64,000 nucleotides of DNA from NCBI RefSeq assembly GCF_028372415.1, contig NC_092876.1:223559528-223623527 (forward strand), written 5' to 3'. A model generated the notes under the pieces. It was not told where the DNA came from. It saw nothing but the letters and a program-made list of their open reading frames with translations, and ran no database searches. Of the stretch, positions 45,866-57,400 are shown piece by piece. Source of the stretch: Notamacropus eugenii (lineage: Eukaryota; Chordata; Mammalia; Diprotodontia; Macropodidae). The position numbers and the translations under genes were made by a program. The first letter of the stretch is position 1, and the number at the start of each line of letters is the position of its first letter.

Positions 45866-46793
45866 ATGAGTCATGCAAATGAAATTTGGCTACTTCATTA
45901 CTGTGATTGGATTCCCAAAATACAGGATTACAGTATCACTGAAGGAGAAGATGACTGCATAAAAGCAATTATGAAACAGAGGCAAGATATTTATTCACAT
46001 TTAATGTCTAAATTTAGAACTTCTCCATCAACTTCTCTAACTGTATCTCCACTGGCTACAGAGATATGCATTAAATGGTGGCTTCCCAGGAAACTGTTTA
46101 GGATGGGGCTATCTTCTGCCAGTTTGCCAAGAATCACCTATTTTAGTCTCTTCAGAGAAGAGAAAGGAAACTTAACTATTATAGTATAGAATTTCTTTAC
46201 GGTTATCTTACTTTTTTTGATAATGCTAAAAAAAGACCCCAACAGCTGAGCACTAAGATGTTTTATTGTATGATTTATTTAACAATTAGGCTAATAATCA
46301 TATATATTATTAGGTAAATAACTTATAATGTTAAATATACTATTGCAAGTTGATAAGGTAACTAACATTCTAAGATATATCCAGATAATTGATTATTAAA
46401 CTTGTCAGTTATTCTATCCAATAATTAGGAGTGGCTTTTTTTAACCTCACTTTCTTCCTCTGAATATGAACCCAGATTTTCTTATCTTCTTTTTCACCAA
46501 AGTAGCTATGTTCGGATTCTTTTGCCTTTGCTTACTCTTTTTAATTTTTATTTTGCTTTATTTTATTTTTAGCAGTTTATGATTATAATCAAGTTTTAAT
46601 CCTGAGTTGTAGGTAATATTGCCCTAAACCTCAGGTCCATCTTACTGTTCTTTTCTTAATTCTGTCCAGGGCAATAATTAGCTACATATCTTCTAAGGTA
46701 TCTGGTTTTAGCATTTAGGAAAAAATGGAAGCTTAGATTGAATAGTGACACAAGACATGTGCACATGTGGTTTTTATACAAGGTACAAGATGA
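45866..46793. other. Non-coding, unassigned
   Basis: A 107-codon plus-strand frame (45,866-46,189) starts at ATG but shows no recognised domain, no splice context and ordinary AT-rich composition. I do not call it a gene. The remainder is AT-rich with no named repeat. Confidence 0.35.
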
Positions 46794-47036
46794 CAGGCAT
46801 CTAGGTGGCTCAGTGCATAGAGTGCTGGGCCTGGAGTCAGGAAAACCTGAGTTCAAATGCAGCCTCAGTCACTTTGTAGCTGTGTGACCCTGGGCAAGTT
46901 ACTTTTGTTTGCCTTAATTCACTGGAGAAGGAAATGGCAAGCCATTCCAGTATCTTTGCCAAGAAAATCCCATGGACAGCATTGATGTGTTATGGTTCAC
47001 AGGGTCACAAAGAGTTGCGTACAACTGAACAATAAT
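46794..47036 (+). repeat. Mar-type marsupial SINE, complete
   Basis: 'ggcatctaggtggctcagtg', 'catagagtgctgggcctgga', 'aaaacctgagttcaaatgca', 'gtgtgaccctgggcaagtta', 'gaaggaaatggcaagccatt', 'tcacaaagagttgcgtacaa', and an AAT-rich tail. The best preserved copy in the window. A- and B-box-like promoter parts of the tRNA-like head are visible. Confidence 0.95.
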
Positions 47037-47119
47037 AAAAAATATGATAAGGGAAAGGAGGGGTGTCAAAGTGTCAAAAGAAATTTGAGGAGGGAGAGAT
47101 CATATGGGTTCTACTCTGG

Positions 47120-47235
47120 GCTTTGCTATTACTGTTGGTGTGACTTTGAGCAGGCATTTCACCTCTCTCTGGTCCTCAATTTTCTTCTCTCTGATATGAT
47201 GATTCCCAACCTGAAGGCACCCAAGAAAATAGGAA
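47120..47235 (+). repeat. MIR-type SINE fragment
   Basis: 'tgctattactgttggtgtga', 'ttcacctctctctggtcctc', 'tgatatgatgattcccaacc'. Confidence 0.5.
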
Positions 47236-47334
47236 GAAGAACATGTTATCAACTTTAGGTGGAGGGGACTTTGTAGATAGAAAAGAAGAGCTCAAAGAGA
47301 ACATCATGACAGGACTCATTTAATTTCACCAACT

Positions 47335-48170
47335 TAAGAATCAATAATTCAAGAAACATTTTTTAAACACCTCTTATGTATGAGGTCCTAGTCTTAGCAC
47401 TGAGAATAGGAAGACAAAAATGTAAAAGTCCCTGCCTTCATGGTACTTACATTTTACTGGATGCTTTCTAGGCAGAAGGGTCAGTTTACAAGAATGCATA
47501 AAGTCAACTATCACTTGTTTTGAGCATTTACTGTGCGATAAGCACTGTGTTAGACACTGGGGATACAAGGAAAGAAGGGTCGAGAAGCCTTTCTGCCCTC
47601 AGGAGTATGCAATCTAATGGGAGAGACAATCTGTAAATAATTATGTACAAATACAATACACTCAGGATAAACTGCAGATCATCTTATGAGCCTTAAGGAA
47701 ACTGGAAAAAGCTTCTAGGATAAGGTGAGATTTTGGCTGAGATTTGTAGGAAGCAGGAGGAACCAGGAGGCAGAGATGAGGAGGGAAAGAATTCTAGGCA
47801 TAGAGGACAGCCAGTGAAAATTTTAAAGCATGGGTAGATGGAATGTTGTGTGCAAGGAATAACATGAAGGCCAATGGCACTGGATATTAGAATATTTGGA
47901 AGGGAGTCAAAGTTACAAGAAGACTGGAAAGGTGAGAAGAAGGCACATTGTAAAGGTGTTCAAAAACCAAACAGAAAATTTTATATTTAAAGGTGGGAGA
48001 AATAGAACATGACACGGGAAACAGTTGGAAATTTGGTATGAATGGTGAATAGATTCTGATAGACAATAGGGTTAATTAAAGCTGGAAAAATAGAAGTTCA
48101 ATAATGAGTTTGCATTTTATCTCAAAGGCAATGTAAAATCGGCATGCATGGCATTGATGTAGTACCAAAG
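47335..48170 (+). repeat. Ancient mammalian repeat, with duplicated 5' end
   Basis: The same family as 11.8 kb. Its start occurs twice: 47,340-47,465 ('cctcttatgtatgaggtcct', 'gtccctgccttcatggtact') and again from 47,515 ('agcatttactgtgcgataag', 'cagtttagacactggggata'-like order, 'gcaatctaatgggagagaca'). The second continues into the body ('gcttctaggataaggtgaga', 'agcatgggtagatggaatgt'). So either two copies landed in tandem or the first is a truncated duplicate. Confidence 0.65.
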
Positions 48171-48184
48171 ATTAGATCAAATTA

Positions 48185-48430
48185 AAAGTCTATTAAAAAT
48201 AATAGCTAACATTTATGATGTAGCACTTTAAATTTTGCAAATTGCTGTACCTTTGATTCTCACAACAGTTGAGAAATACAAGTTCCATCATTATTCCTAT
48301 TTTGCATGAAACTGAGACTGAGAGTTTGAGCAACTTGCCCATGATCACATAGCTAGTAAGCATCTTCGGTAGGATTTGAATTCAGATCTTGTCACTCTAA
48401 GTCCAGTATTCTATCCTCTCTACCAAAGGT
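48185..48430 (-). repeat. MIR-type SINE, nearly complete
   Basis: Reverse orientation: 'aataatagctaacatttatg', 'gcttatttt'-type spacing replaced by 'cattattcctattttgcatg', 'gagcaacttgcccatgatca', 'ggatttgaattcagatcttg', 'ccagtattctatcctctcta'. Confidence 0.85.
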
Positions 48431-48654
48431 GGCAAACGTAAGTCCCAGAACACTCCTGACTGTTGCCTTAACCAGATTAAAAATATAATTGGGAAATATT
48501 TAACAAAATAAATCAAAATACAATAAAATTTAGATGATATTAATAATATGATTTTCTAAGTCAATATACAATTCATAAGGATCCTTATATATCATGTAAT
48601 GGCCCCATTTCTATTTGAGTTTGACACCACTTCTCTTAACCACCAAGTTTCCTC

Positions 48655-49036
48655 ACTGCTGTTGTTTGTCCTTTGCTTTCAAAGGGTGTCAGTAGCATCT
48701 ACGGGTGATACCTTGACTTGTTTGGGACTTGGATTTAAGTAAGGCAGAGTTGCACATAGTTGTCAGTCTTAACTCTGTCTTCCTGAGTCACTGAAGCCCA
48801 AAGTCCAAAGGACAAAAGTCAAGACAACTGGTGATGGATGTAGTAGATGACCTTGGCTTCTTCAATGCCTGACCAAGCTCCGAGCACTCCACAGTGACTG
48901 TTTCAGCCACTTTCATGGCTATTGGAACAAATTGTTCTCATCTGCTCATTCCACCCAGGAAAGTCTTTACATGCTTGGGGTAGAAATCCCCCTAACTCAT
49001 CAATGGGTTTGAGGCCTATCAGTTACCTTCAACCTG
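48655..49036 (-). repeat. RTE-related SINE
   Basis: 'gctgttgtttgtcctttgct', 'cttggatttaagtaaggcag', 'gagtcactgaagcccaaagt', 'ccactttcatggctattgga', 'ctcatcaatgggtttgaggc'. Collinear with 36,666-37,190. Its 5' end abuts an RTE LINE on the same strand. Confidence 0.85.
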
Positions 49037-50340
49037 AATAAAGAGATATATCAAATGATTCATAAATACTTCATCATGAATTATACTATGAACATTCCTA
49101 TCAATGACCATTGAACCATTGTCAATACCAGTGACATTCTCTTTCTTATCTAATCATCATTGTGCTTATGTCAGTACCTCAGTGTATCTGATGTTTTATC
49201 AGTGTGCATAATTCCTCTGTGGGAAAATATTGTAGCCCATCCATTACTTTTCATAATGAATATTATTTTTAAAAAAAATTTTCTGTAGATTCTTTACAGA
49301 ATTTCCCAATATGTGAAAGCTCTTCCTCTAGATCCTTTTATATTTTGAAGATAACCTTTAAACATTTGTGTTATTCATCTTTTATTCCTCAGTCTTGCTA
49401 CATGAACAGACTACCTCCTTATATAATCATACATTCTCTCATTGGTATACCTTAAGCAATTTATTAGACAGAAATCATCATTAGAAATCTGCTGCAGCTT
49501 ACTTACATCCAACATGTATTTTTATGTTGTTCTCTTGGTCATTTGAAATTTTTGTTTCTTGGAATTAGGGCATGCCAAAATCCATAACCACAGAACATAG
49601 CTGGATAACAACTGTGCTGAGAAAATGCATCTATGCATCAGAGACCATCTTCAGATAATTAAAAATATTGTACAATTTCCCAAATGCAATCCACACTTCT
49701 ATTCAGTTTTGGGACCAACTCATTGTCCATCTGCAATGACTTTCCCAAATGTGTATATTAAATTATTAACTCAATAAACTGGCCATTCAATGCATATCAT
49801 AATCGAGAAAATAAGCATTTCATCCATTGAGTTTTTCCTGTATAAATGGTTAAGCCAATCTCTTCTGAATAACTATGAATCTTGGCATAATCATTACAAT
49901 ATCATCTGAAGAGAAAAGGTGCCTCTGGAGGACCTCACTTTATATTAGGAATTCTCATTTGGACATTACAAAAGTTATCATCTATTAAAGTGGTAAACAC
50001 CTTATAATCAGAAGGATATTGAATAGTTACCTCTGTGATTGTTTTTTATCAATGAATTTTCCATAGTCTCAACATATATATATATATATATATATATACA
50101 AGAGACTCCTTGTTGAAGACAGGACTTAAGATTGTATTTTGTACAAACAAATCAATTTATATAAGGACAGAATGAAATGGGGTCTAGGCTAATCAATATG
50201 TAATAAGCAATAAGAACTCATATTCTTTACAACTTTAAGTCATTTATACAACAGAAAATATATGATCTGCTTTGCAAATTCTTTGGCAAAACTTGTGCTA
50301 TTTTCTCGTATTTTCATCTTGACCACCATTTAGGCCATCC
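49037..50340 (-). mobile_element. RTE-clade LINE, reverse transcriptase C-terminal half plus 3' part
   Basis: The minus strand of 49,500-49,900 translates piecewise to RTE landmarks. One block is a '…EEIGLTIYTGKTQWMKC…' stretch, the next 'YALNGQFIELINNLIYTFGK', then '…DGQ…VGPK…', and 'LHLGNCTIF'. They lie in the order found downstream of the catalytic YADD box of RTE reverse transcriptases. Frameshifts and stops are frequent, so it is inactive. Part of it is paralleled at 17,865-18,165 and its 3' piece at 51,525-51,640. A TA repeat sits within it. The upstream limit near 50,340 is approximate. Confidence 0.7.
50073..50098. repeat. (TA)n microsatellite
   Basis: Pure TA run of 13 units. Confidence 0.95.
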
Positions 50341-50699
50341 TCATAGAAATTTTACAATAATGAGAAAGTAAATAAAATAGTCAGTAGGTCTTGATGTTAT
50401 CTTGATTGCTTTTGGGGAGTAGTACTATCATCTGTGTTTTTACCCTGAGATATCTTGTAAAGCGATCACTGAATGTTTTCAAGATCATATGACCTCCAGA
50501 ATGGATTTCTTCCTGCTGTAATCTCAAACATGAATAATATAGAATATTAAATAACAATGCAGCATCAAAATGACATCCCATTTGTAGCTTTTCTCCAAGC
50601 ACTAAAAACTTGGCTAAAATAAAATAAATGAAATACACAAACACATGAATATGCCCAGCCTTAGTAGAAAGGACATATGCAAAGAAAATAAAAGTGTCA
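50341..50699. other. Non-coding, possibly upstream RTE sequence
   Basis: Lies within a 141-codon minus-strand frame (50,381-50,806). That frame is rich in I, L, F and Y, as expected from AT-rich DNA, and its beginning is antisense to an L3/CR1 end. I do not accept it as a gene. Confidence 0.4.
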
Positions 50700-50930
50700 G
50701 ACTGTTTAGAATTGACAAGATTTTGGCTTGAAATCAGGAAAAATCTTCTAATAATTAGAGCTAAATAAATGAGAAATGTTAGTATCCCCTCAACAGAAGC
50801 TTTCAATCTAAGATGATTACTTGTCTGGGAAGCTGTGAAGGTAATTCTTCTTTAGGTATGGCTTGGACCAGATGACCTCAGAGGTCAGTTTTCATTCTAA
50901 AATTCTAAGATGACCTCAGTTTACCATAAA
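50700..50930 (+). repeat. L3/CR1 LINE 3' end
   Basis: 'ggcttgaaatcaggaaaaat', 'cttctaataattagagctaa', 'gtatggcttggaccagatga', 'cctcagaggtcagttttcat'. The CR1 terminus, a more decayed relative of the copy at 26.3 kb. Confidence 0.8.
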
Positions 50931-51524
50931 AATTTTTGTTGATTTCAGATGAGTCTTTTCAAGGGCCAAAGACAGCCATCACCATCAATAGTATTTTTAA
51001 TATCAAAGCATATATCCTTCTTATAAATGTAAATCAAAGAATATAACCCAGCTATTTTACTCTTACCAAACTCCCCAGAACACTTCTCCCTTTCTCAGCA
51101 AGACTTCTCTAAATAGCCAACCACTTCTACTCTCTTTACTGTCTGTCCCAAAGCTAAAATATGAATTCTTGCTCATTTATGGCCTGGTAGAGAATTAACA
51201 AACACAGGATTATTCCTATATGGTAATAAATCCTTAGATGTGACCTTGGAGAAAATGTCATCTGTTGGACATGCTTTAAATGAAAAAAAAAATCATACTT
51301 ATTATTCTGAACTAACTCAGGAGTTTAAAATCTTGAATCATTAAAATTAAGATCACATTCATGTAATATATAGATGCCAATTACCTACACAGTCTTATGA
51401 TTTCATAAGCAAATATTTTATCATTTGATTAGACATTAAAAAAACTATACTCCAAGTTTGAGACTGTTATCGAAAATCATTTTTAACCATCTTCTTTTGG
51501 CGCTATGATAGTCACTTTACAGGG
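50931..51524. other. Non-coding, no gene seen
   Basis: AT-rich, no recognised element. Confidence 0.35.
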
Positions 51525-51640
51525 TGAAAATAAAGAGATATAGCAGCCCATTAATAAATGCCTTAATAAATATTTCATCATGAATTATACTTTGAACATG
51601 TTTGTCATTGACCATTCAGTGTCAAAATGACTTTACAGTT
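51525..51640 (-). repeat. RTE 3'-part fragment
   Basis: Shares 'ataaagagatata' and 'ttcatcatgaattatact' with 49,036-49,085 in the same order and spacing, so it is a second copy of the RTE 3' region. Confidence 0.6.
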
Positions 51641-53194
51641 TCAATTACTTAATTAAGGAAAGTGCAGTTTTCCAGCTTTATTATGTGAGCCATTAGCCGA
51701 ATACTCATCTTGCTCTTCACTGGGGCACAAATCTTACACAAATTCCTATTGACTTCAAAAGAAGTCTTGGGGGAGGGGGAAGTAGCCACACAAAATAAGC
51801 ACATAGTAGTTACTTAAGGTTATCCATTTGAAATAAAGTCTACCCTATACTTCAACATTTATCTGCTGCATAACAGGCTGTTACTTGTCCATGATATTTA
51901 AAAGATGCAATACAGTCATCATAGTTCATAAAACTTCTTAGCCAAGTTGATTTCAGTTCCTGTTTTATATCATAAAACCTCTGATGTATTATGATATCAA
52001 ACAATGATGACTATCATTTTGCCTGTGGTAGCTTCTTTAGACATCTCAGAAAGCATTACAGAAATAATGCTTTATCCATCACAGGAATCAACAGTTTTCA
52101 TATCATTGGGTGGTGACAGACTTGAGTAAAAGAAAGCAAACTGTAATTTAGTCAGTAATAATATAAATAAACATTTCATTTAGAAAAGAAATACAGGCAA
52201 CCAGAATGAGAAACATTTGTTAACCCATGAGAAAAAAATGTAATTGGAGCCAAATTTTGAAGCGGTGTATGTGCTTCAACTCTTGATTGTAGTTCTAACA
52301 TGGAAAAATGTTCCATTTGAGGTTGCATAAGCATAGAACTTAAATTATTAAAAACTTATTTTATAAGGTACCTAATTGTCCTCTCTCCACATCTATTAAA
52401 ATGACATTTCCCAGTATTATCTTCTCATACTCAAACAACCTTTAACAGGAAAAATTACCAAATTTGAGATTCTGCCCAATTTAAATCTCATTTCATGGTC
52501 CCAATCCAGTTTTTATGCCACAAAAGCTGCCATCAAAATTTGCTTCTAACCAACCATTCTCTCCACTCTGAAGAGTTCCTAGAGGAGGTCTCCGGGTTTT
52601 AAGTGTTCTATCACTCCCATGGCAATGTGTTTAGCAGTTAAATCAGGGTTACCAACTTTCTACTCTTCAACTAGAGGAATAAAAATGCCTGAATTAATCT
52701 GGTCTCCCTCTTCTCCCAATGCTGAGGATAAATTTCTCTATTTTTTCCCCTCTATGCTCTTTTCAGTTCCTGGCATGCCTGAAGTTCTTAGATTTGCCTT
52801 TCCAGCTCATTCCTGGCATTACTGAAGCTGTCATACTGTCCTAATGTTCTGAATTTCCTGCAATTTATGGACTCAGCTTGCATTTTCTTTCTCCTCCTTT
52901 ATGCCCTCCTGTTTCTCCAATATTCTTCAAATTACCTACCTGCTGTTCTACTTGCTATTCTCATAGAATTTCATTTCAATTTTGCTTTCTCATGGCTGAG
53001 TCTACTATTCTATGCTCTTTCTTTGCTTTTTAACCACCCACCCCAATCCCAAATGTATACTCTGACTGTTTAGGATCTTCTTGTGGTCTGAAAATGCTGA
53101 ATTATGACCTTAGGTGCAGTCATAATCTATAATGATCAAACTTTATTGACTAACTCAGAAATTACTCTAAGAAACATAATTTTGAATCAAAGAA
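51641..53194. other. Non-coding, no gene seen
   Basis: Nothing recognised with confidence. Frames at 52,619-52,825 and 52,867-53,073 lack motifs, and the second is in pyrimidine-rich DNA. Confidence 0.35.
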
Positions 53195-53525
53195 TTCTTG
53201 AGCTGAAATGGAATTTAGAGGGCAAGTAGTCCATTCTTCTACACAGTTTAGAAATGCCCTGTGTGATATCCCTGATGGATAATCATCTGTCTTCTGCTTG
53301 AGTTCTTCCAGTCATAGAAAATAACCATTATCTCATGACATAGCCACTTCCATTGCTGGATAGTTGTTACTAGGTAGCAAGTCTTATTAATATTCTGCCA
53401 AAAAAATCTGCTTCTTTAAAATAAAAAAAAAATAAAACACTTCAGCTCACTGTCCCAGATTTGCCCTCTGGAGCAAAAATAGAGTATACTCCTCTTGCAT
53501 ATGTAAAATAACTCTTACAATGTTT
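53195..53525 (-). repeat. L3/CR1 LINE 3' end, reversed
   Basis: Antisense order of the CR1 terminus: 'cctgatggataatcatctgt', 'cttctgcttgagttcttcca', 'agccacttccattgctggat', 'cagatttgccctctggagca'. Confidence 0.75.
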
Positions 53526-53699
53526 ATATTTAAATTTAACCATTCTTACTATGCACAAGGGAATGACTATTTACAAATCACAATGCTACATGCTGGGGAG
53601 AGGGCAAGATGCAGAGAGATACAAATGAATAAAAAAAGAAACTTGCTGTTCACTTTAGAGATCTTAAAAACTTGCCATATCCAATTTAATCTAATTAAT

Positions 53700-53828
53700 A
53701 TTAACTAAGTAATCACTATATACCAGACACTGTCCTAAGTGCTAGGGATACAATTAATAAAAAGAAATAGTCCTTGCCCTCATGGAGCTTGGAATTTAAA
53801 GGGGTAGACAACATACAAAAAGAGATAG

Positions 53829-53829
<1 letters not shown>
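53700..53829 (+). repeat. Ancient mammalian repeat, 5' part
   Basis: 'taccagacactgtcctaagt', 'gctagggatacaattaataa', 'gtccttgccctcatggagct'. Same start as at 1-145, and again followed by a long dinucleotide repeat. Confidence 0.75.
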
Positions 53830-53899
<70 letters not shown>

Positions 53900-53966
53900 T
53901 GTGTGTCTGTGTGTCTGTGTGTCTGTGTGTCCGTGTGTGTGTGTCTGAGTGTGTCTGTGTGTCTGT

Positions 53967-54004
<38 letters not shown>
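53830..54004. repeat. Long compound (GT)n/(GTCT) microsatellite
   Basis: About 175 bases: a pure GT run, then interspersed 'gtgtgtct' variant units with one CC and one GA variant, then pure GT again. The long histidine/threonine and valine/cysteine frames on both strands are its translations. Confidence 0.98.
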
Positions 54005-54006
<2 letters not shown>

Positions 54007-54309
54007 TGAGGGAGGGTGGGGAGAGAAGCTGGAAATTCTTGTTCTGTGGAATTGAAACCAGACAAGGCAGTAGAGGCAAAGCTGAATCGAGTTTCTGCCC
54101 TCTGTAAAGGAGGACATTGGGAGGAATTTGCTGCTCTGCCTTCAAGCCCTCTATTCAAAGGTGAGAGCAGGCTGAGAGAGGTGGAGTCAATCAAGGCTTG
54201 ATTTAGCAACAAGGCTGTGAGATTAAAAGTGATGAGTTTGTCCTGAGAGGGGCATCCTGCTCCCTGGAGTGGAAACTTGGTAGGGCAACAGATGCAAAGT
54301 AGGTCTGTA
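54005..54309. other. Non-coding, no gene recognised
   Basis: Moderately GC-rich flank after the GT repeat. It may be the continuation of the ancient repeat but is too diverged to call. Confidence 0.35.
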
Positions 54310-54652
54310 GTAGAATGTAACAACACTGTACAAAACCTTTCAGTAACTTCCTATTTCCTATCAAAAATAAGCTAAACTTTTTATCTTGGCGTTCCATATC
54401 TTATACAATTCAATGTCGACCTTTTCTGCCTCACACTATTCCCTTTCACACATACTGAGTTACTTCCAAAGAGCAAATCAGTGTTCCAGGAAGATATCCT
54501 GTACTTTTCTCACTTTCATAATTTTGTTTATGCCATCCCTGCTTTCTTTCTAAGATGCTATCAACATGCAACCTTCAAGACCCAGTTTAAATTTCGATTC
54601 TCCTATGAAGCTTTCTGTGATTCTGTCTTAATTTCTCATGCCTTTCAACTTT
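54310..54652 (+). repeat. L2-type LINE fragment
   Basis: 'aacctttcagtaacttccta', 'ttttctgcctcacactattc', 'caccttcaag'-like order as 'accttcaagacccagtttaa', 'cctatgaagctttctgtgat'. Confidence 0.7.
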
Positions 54653-55124
54653 AACATATAAATAATTTATTTTAAAAATTCTTTTCTTTTTAAATTTTGA
54701 ATTCCAATTTCTCTATCTCCATCCCACTTCCTTTCACTGACACTGAGAAGGAAAGCAATATAGTAGCAATTATACTTATGAAATTGATTTCCATATTAGC
54801 CATATGTTTTTTAAAAAATACAAGAAAAATAAGTTTAAAAATTATACTTCACTTTGCACTCAGAGTTCATCAGTTCTCTCTCTGGAGATGGATAGTATTT
54901 TTTCATCATGAGTCCTTTAGAATTGTCTTGGATGATTGTTTTCAGCAGAGTACCCAAGTGTTTCACAGTTAATCGTCTTTACAACATTATTGTTACCATG
55001 CACAATGATCTCTCACCTCTTCTCACTTCATTTTGCATCAGTTCATATAGCTCTTGCTATGTTTTTTCTGAAACTATGCCCTTCATCAACTCTTATACCA
55101 CAATAGTACTCCATTATAATCATG

Positions 55125-55636
55125 TCACAACTTGTTCTGCCATTCCCCAATTGATGAACATACCATCAATTTCCAATTCTTTGTCACCACAAAAAGAGCT
55201 TCTATAAATATTTTTGTACACATAGATCCTTTTCCTTTTTTAAAAATCTCTCTGGAATACAGACCTAGAAGTGGTATTACTGGGTCAAAGGGCACACACA
55301 TTTTATAGAACCTTGGGTATAGTTCCTCCAAAATGGTTGAACCCATTTACTATTTCACCAACAATTCATTAGTGTACCTATTTTCCCCTCATCCCTTCCA
55401 GCATTTTTCATTTCTATCAGTTGTGAGTGGTACCTAAGAGCTGTTTTAATTTGTATTTCTCTAATCAATAGTGAGTTATAGCAGTTTTTCAAACAACTAT
55501 AGATAGCTTTGATTTTGTTTATATGCTTTGACCATGCATTGATTTGGGAATGGCTCTTATTTTTACAAATTTGACTCAGTTTTATGCTAAGTATATATTT
55601 GATAAATGAGAACTTTCTCAGAAAAACTTGTAAATT
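55125..55636 (-). pseudogene. LINE-1 ORF2 C-terminal remnant
   Basis: Frame 55,355-55,654 includes 'LSQICKNKSHSQINAWSKHI' followed by 'LLIREIQIKTALRYHSQLIE'. Frame 55,125-55,346 includes 'YKMCVPFDPVIPLLGLYSRE' and 'ALFVVTKNWKLM'. These are the diagnostic C-terminal ORF2 sequences (…LSQIYKNKSHSPI…, …FDPAIPLLGIYP…-like). They are separated by a frameshift near 55,350. Confidence 0.9.
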
Positions 55637-55960
55637 TTTTTGATATTTCTTCATTGTGTATGCTACCTTGTAGTCAAATGTCCTTTCCCTGATTATCCCT
55701 CTTAACTAGGCTTATTTTTGCTTTGCTTTTTCAGATCATAACTGCTATCCCTGTCTTTTATTTTTTTACTTCAGCTGAAGCATATTAAATTCTACTCCAG
55801 CCCTTTAGTTGAATTCTGTGTGTGTCCCATTATAAGAATGTTTCTTCTAAACAGTATATTGTTAGATTCTGGTTTCTAATCCATTCTGCTATCTGCTTCC
55901 AATGTATTGGTGAGTTCATCCCATTCATATTCGCAGTTATGATTACTAACTGTATTTCTC
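55637..55960 (-). pseudogene. LINE-1 ORF2 endonuclease N-terminal remnant
   Basis: Minus strand reads 'VIITANMNGMNSPIHWKQIA', 'EWIRNQNLTIYCLEETF', then 'DTHRIQLKGW', 'VKRDNQGKDI' and 'LQGSIHNEE'. This is the apurinic-endonuclease-like N-terminus of ORF2 (the NxNGxxxPI and QETHL blocks), with the E of the ETF/ETHL box still present. It is cut off at about 55,637, just where the next ORF2 segment begins. Confidence 0.85.
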
Positions 55961-56132
55961 TCCATCCCATTTTCTTGTTTCTTCCTCTATCTCTTTATCC
56001 TGTCTGTGTTCAAAAGTCCATTTTGCTTCCAACCACTGCCTTTCTTAACCTATTCTCCCTTTTATCATTCCATTCCCCTTGCTCTCCTATTTCCCTATTA
56101 AGTTAAATTTTTATACACAACTGAAGATATAT

Positions 56133-56134
<2 letters not shown>

Positions 56135-56180
<46 letters not shown>
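56135..56180. repeat. (CA)n microsatellite
   Basis: CA run of about 20 units between ORF1 and ORF2 parts of the minus-strand LINE-1. Confidence 0.95.
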
Positions 56181-56529
56181 AATTCCAGTGAGAATGAGGT
56201 TCAAGCATTACCTGCCATCTCCTAATTTTCCCTCCATTGTAAACACTCTTTCTTGTGGATCTCTTTTATGTGAGAAAATTTCCTCAATTCTACTTCTCCC
56301 ATCCCCCATCTTCATCCTTCTTTCCAACCCCTTCATTTTTTTGAGATCATTCCAACAAAATTAATTCACACCCATCCGCCCTGTCTATGTGAACTCCTTT
56401 TAACTGCCCCAATAATGATAATGTTCTTAAGAGTTAACATGTATCATCTTTCCATATAGAAATATAAAGAGTTTAACCTTATTAGGGCCTTAATCATTTC
56501 TCTTTCATGTTTACCTTTTTATGCTTCTC

Positions 56530-57400
56530 TTGAGTCTTCTGCTTGAATGTAAAATTTTCTCTTCAACTCTGGTCTTTCCATTAGGAATGCTTGAAAGTCC
56601 CCTATTTCATTAAATATCCATTTTTCCTCTGAAGGAGTACACTCAGTTTTGTTTGATAGGTGATTCTTGATTACATAGCTCCTTTGCCTTCTGAAATATC
56701 ATATTCCAGGTCTTCAAAGCCTTTAAAATTGAAGCCACTAAATCATATGTGATCCTGACTGTGTTTCCATAATATTTGAATTCTTTCTTTGCAACTGTTT
56801 GAAGTCCTTCCTCTTTGAATTGGGAGCTCTGGAATTGGCTATAATATTCCTATGAGTTTTCATTTTGGTTCTCTTTCAAGAAGTGATTAGTGGATTCTTT
56901 CAATTTCTATTGGATCTAAGATATTAAGGCAGTTTTTTCTTGATAATTTCTTGAAATATGATGACTAGATTCTTTTTTGATCATGGCTTTCAGTTAGTCC
57001 AGTAATTCTTAAATTATCTCTCCTTGATCTAATTTCCAGGTCATTTATTTTTCTGATGAGGAATTTAACATTTTCTTCCATTTTTCATTCTTTTAATTTT
57101 ATTATTAGATTCTATTTGCCCATTTCTACTTTTTTTAAAGACATGTTCTTCAGTGAGCTTTTGAACCTCTTTTTTCACTTAGTCAATTCTGCTTTTTAAG
57201 AAGTTCTTTTCTTCAGCATCTTTTGTGCCCCATTTACCAAGGTGTTAATTATCTTTTCATAATTTTCTTGAATCATTCTCCGTATTTTCCCATTTTTATC
57301 TCTACCACTTAAATCTCTTTAACTTTTCCAGGAATTCTTGTTGGGTTTGGGCCCAACTAGCATATTTCTTTTAGGGTTTTTTTTAGTATCTATTTTTACA
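56530..57400 (-). pseudogene. LINE-1 ORF1 remnant
   Basis: Antisense of 'ccaattctgctttttaag'-type coiled-coil units (57,180-57,210 and neighbours), and a C-terminal domain collinear with the ORF1 remnant at 31,829-32,340. Both copies share the 'aatttcttgaaa' and 'gatgat' stretch, the 'tgtttccataatatttgaat' relative, and the closing 'cttgaaagtcccctatttca' relative. Multiple stops. Non-functional. Confidence 0.75.

Noticed and set aside
45866-46189. 107-codon plus-strand frame
   Set aside because: No recognised homology, no promoter or splice evidence. Length is compatible with chance in a 64-kb window.
50381-50806. 141-codon minus-strand frame
   Set aside because: Its N-terminal portion is antisense to an L3/CR1 3' end and the rest has AT-driven I/L/F/Y composition. 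No domain recognised.
53774-54326. Long frames of up to 176 codons on both strands
   Set aside because: They are translations of the GT/CA microsatellite (alternating H/T or V/C), with flanking sequence read by chance.
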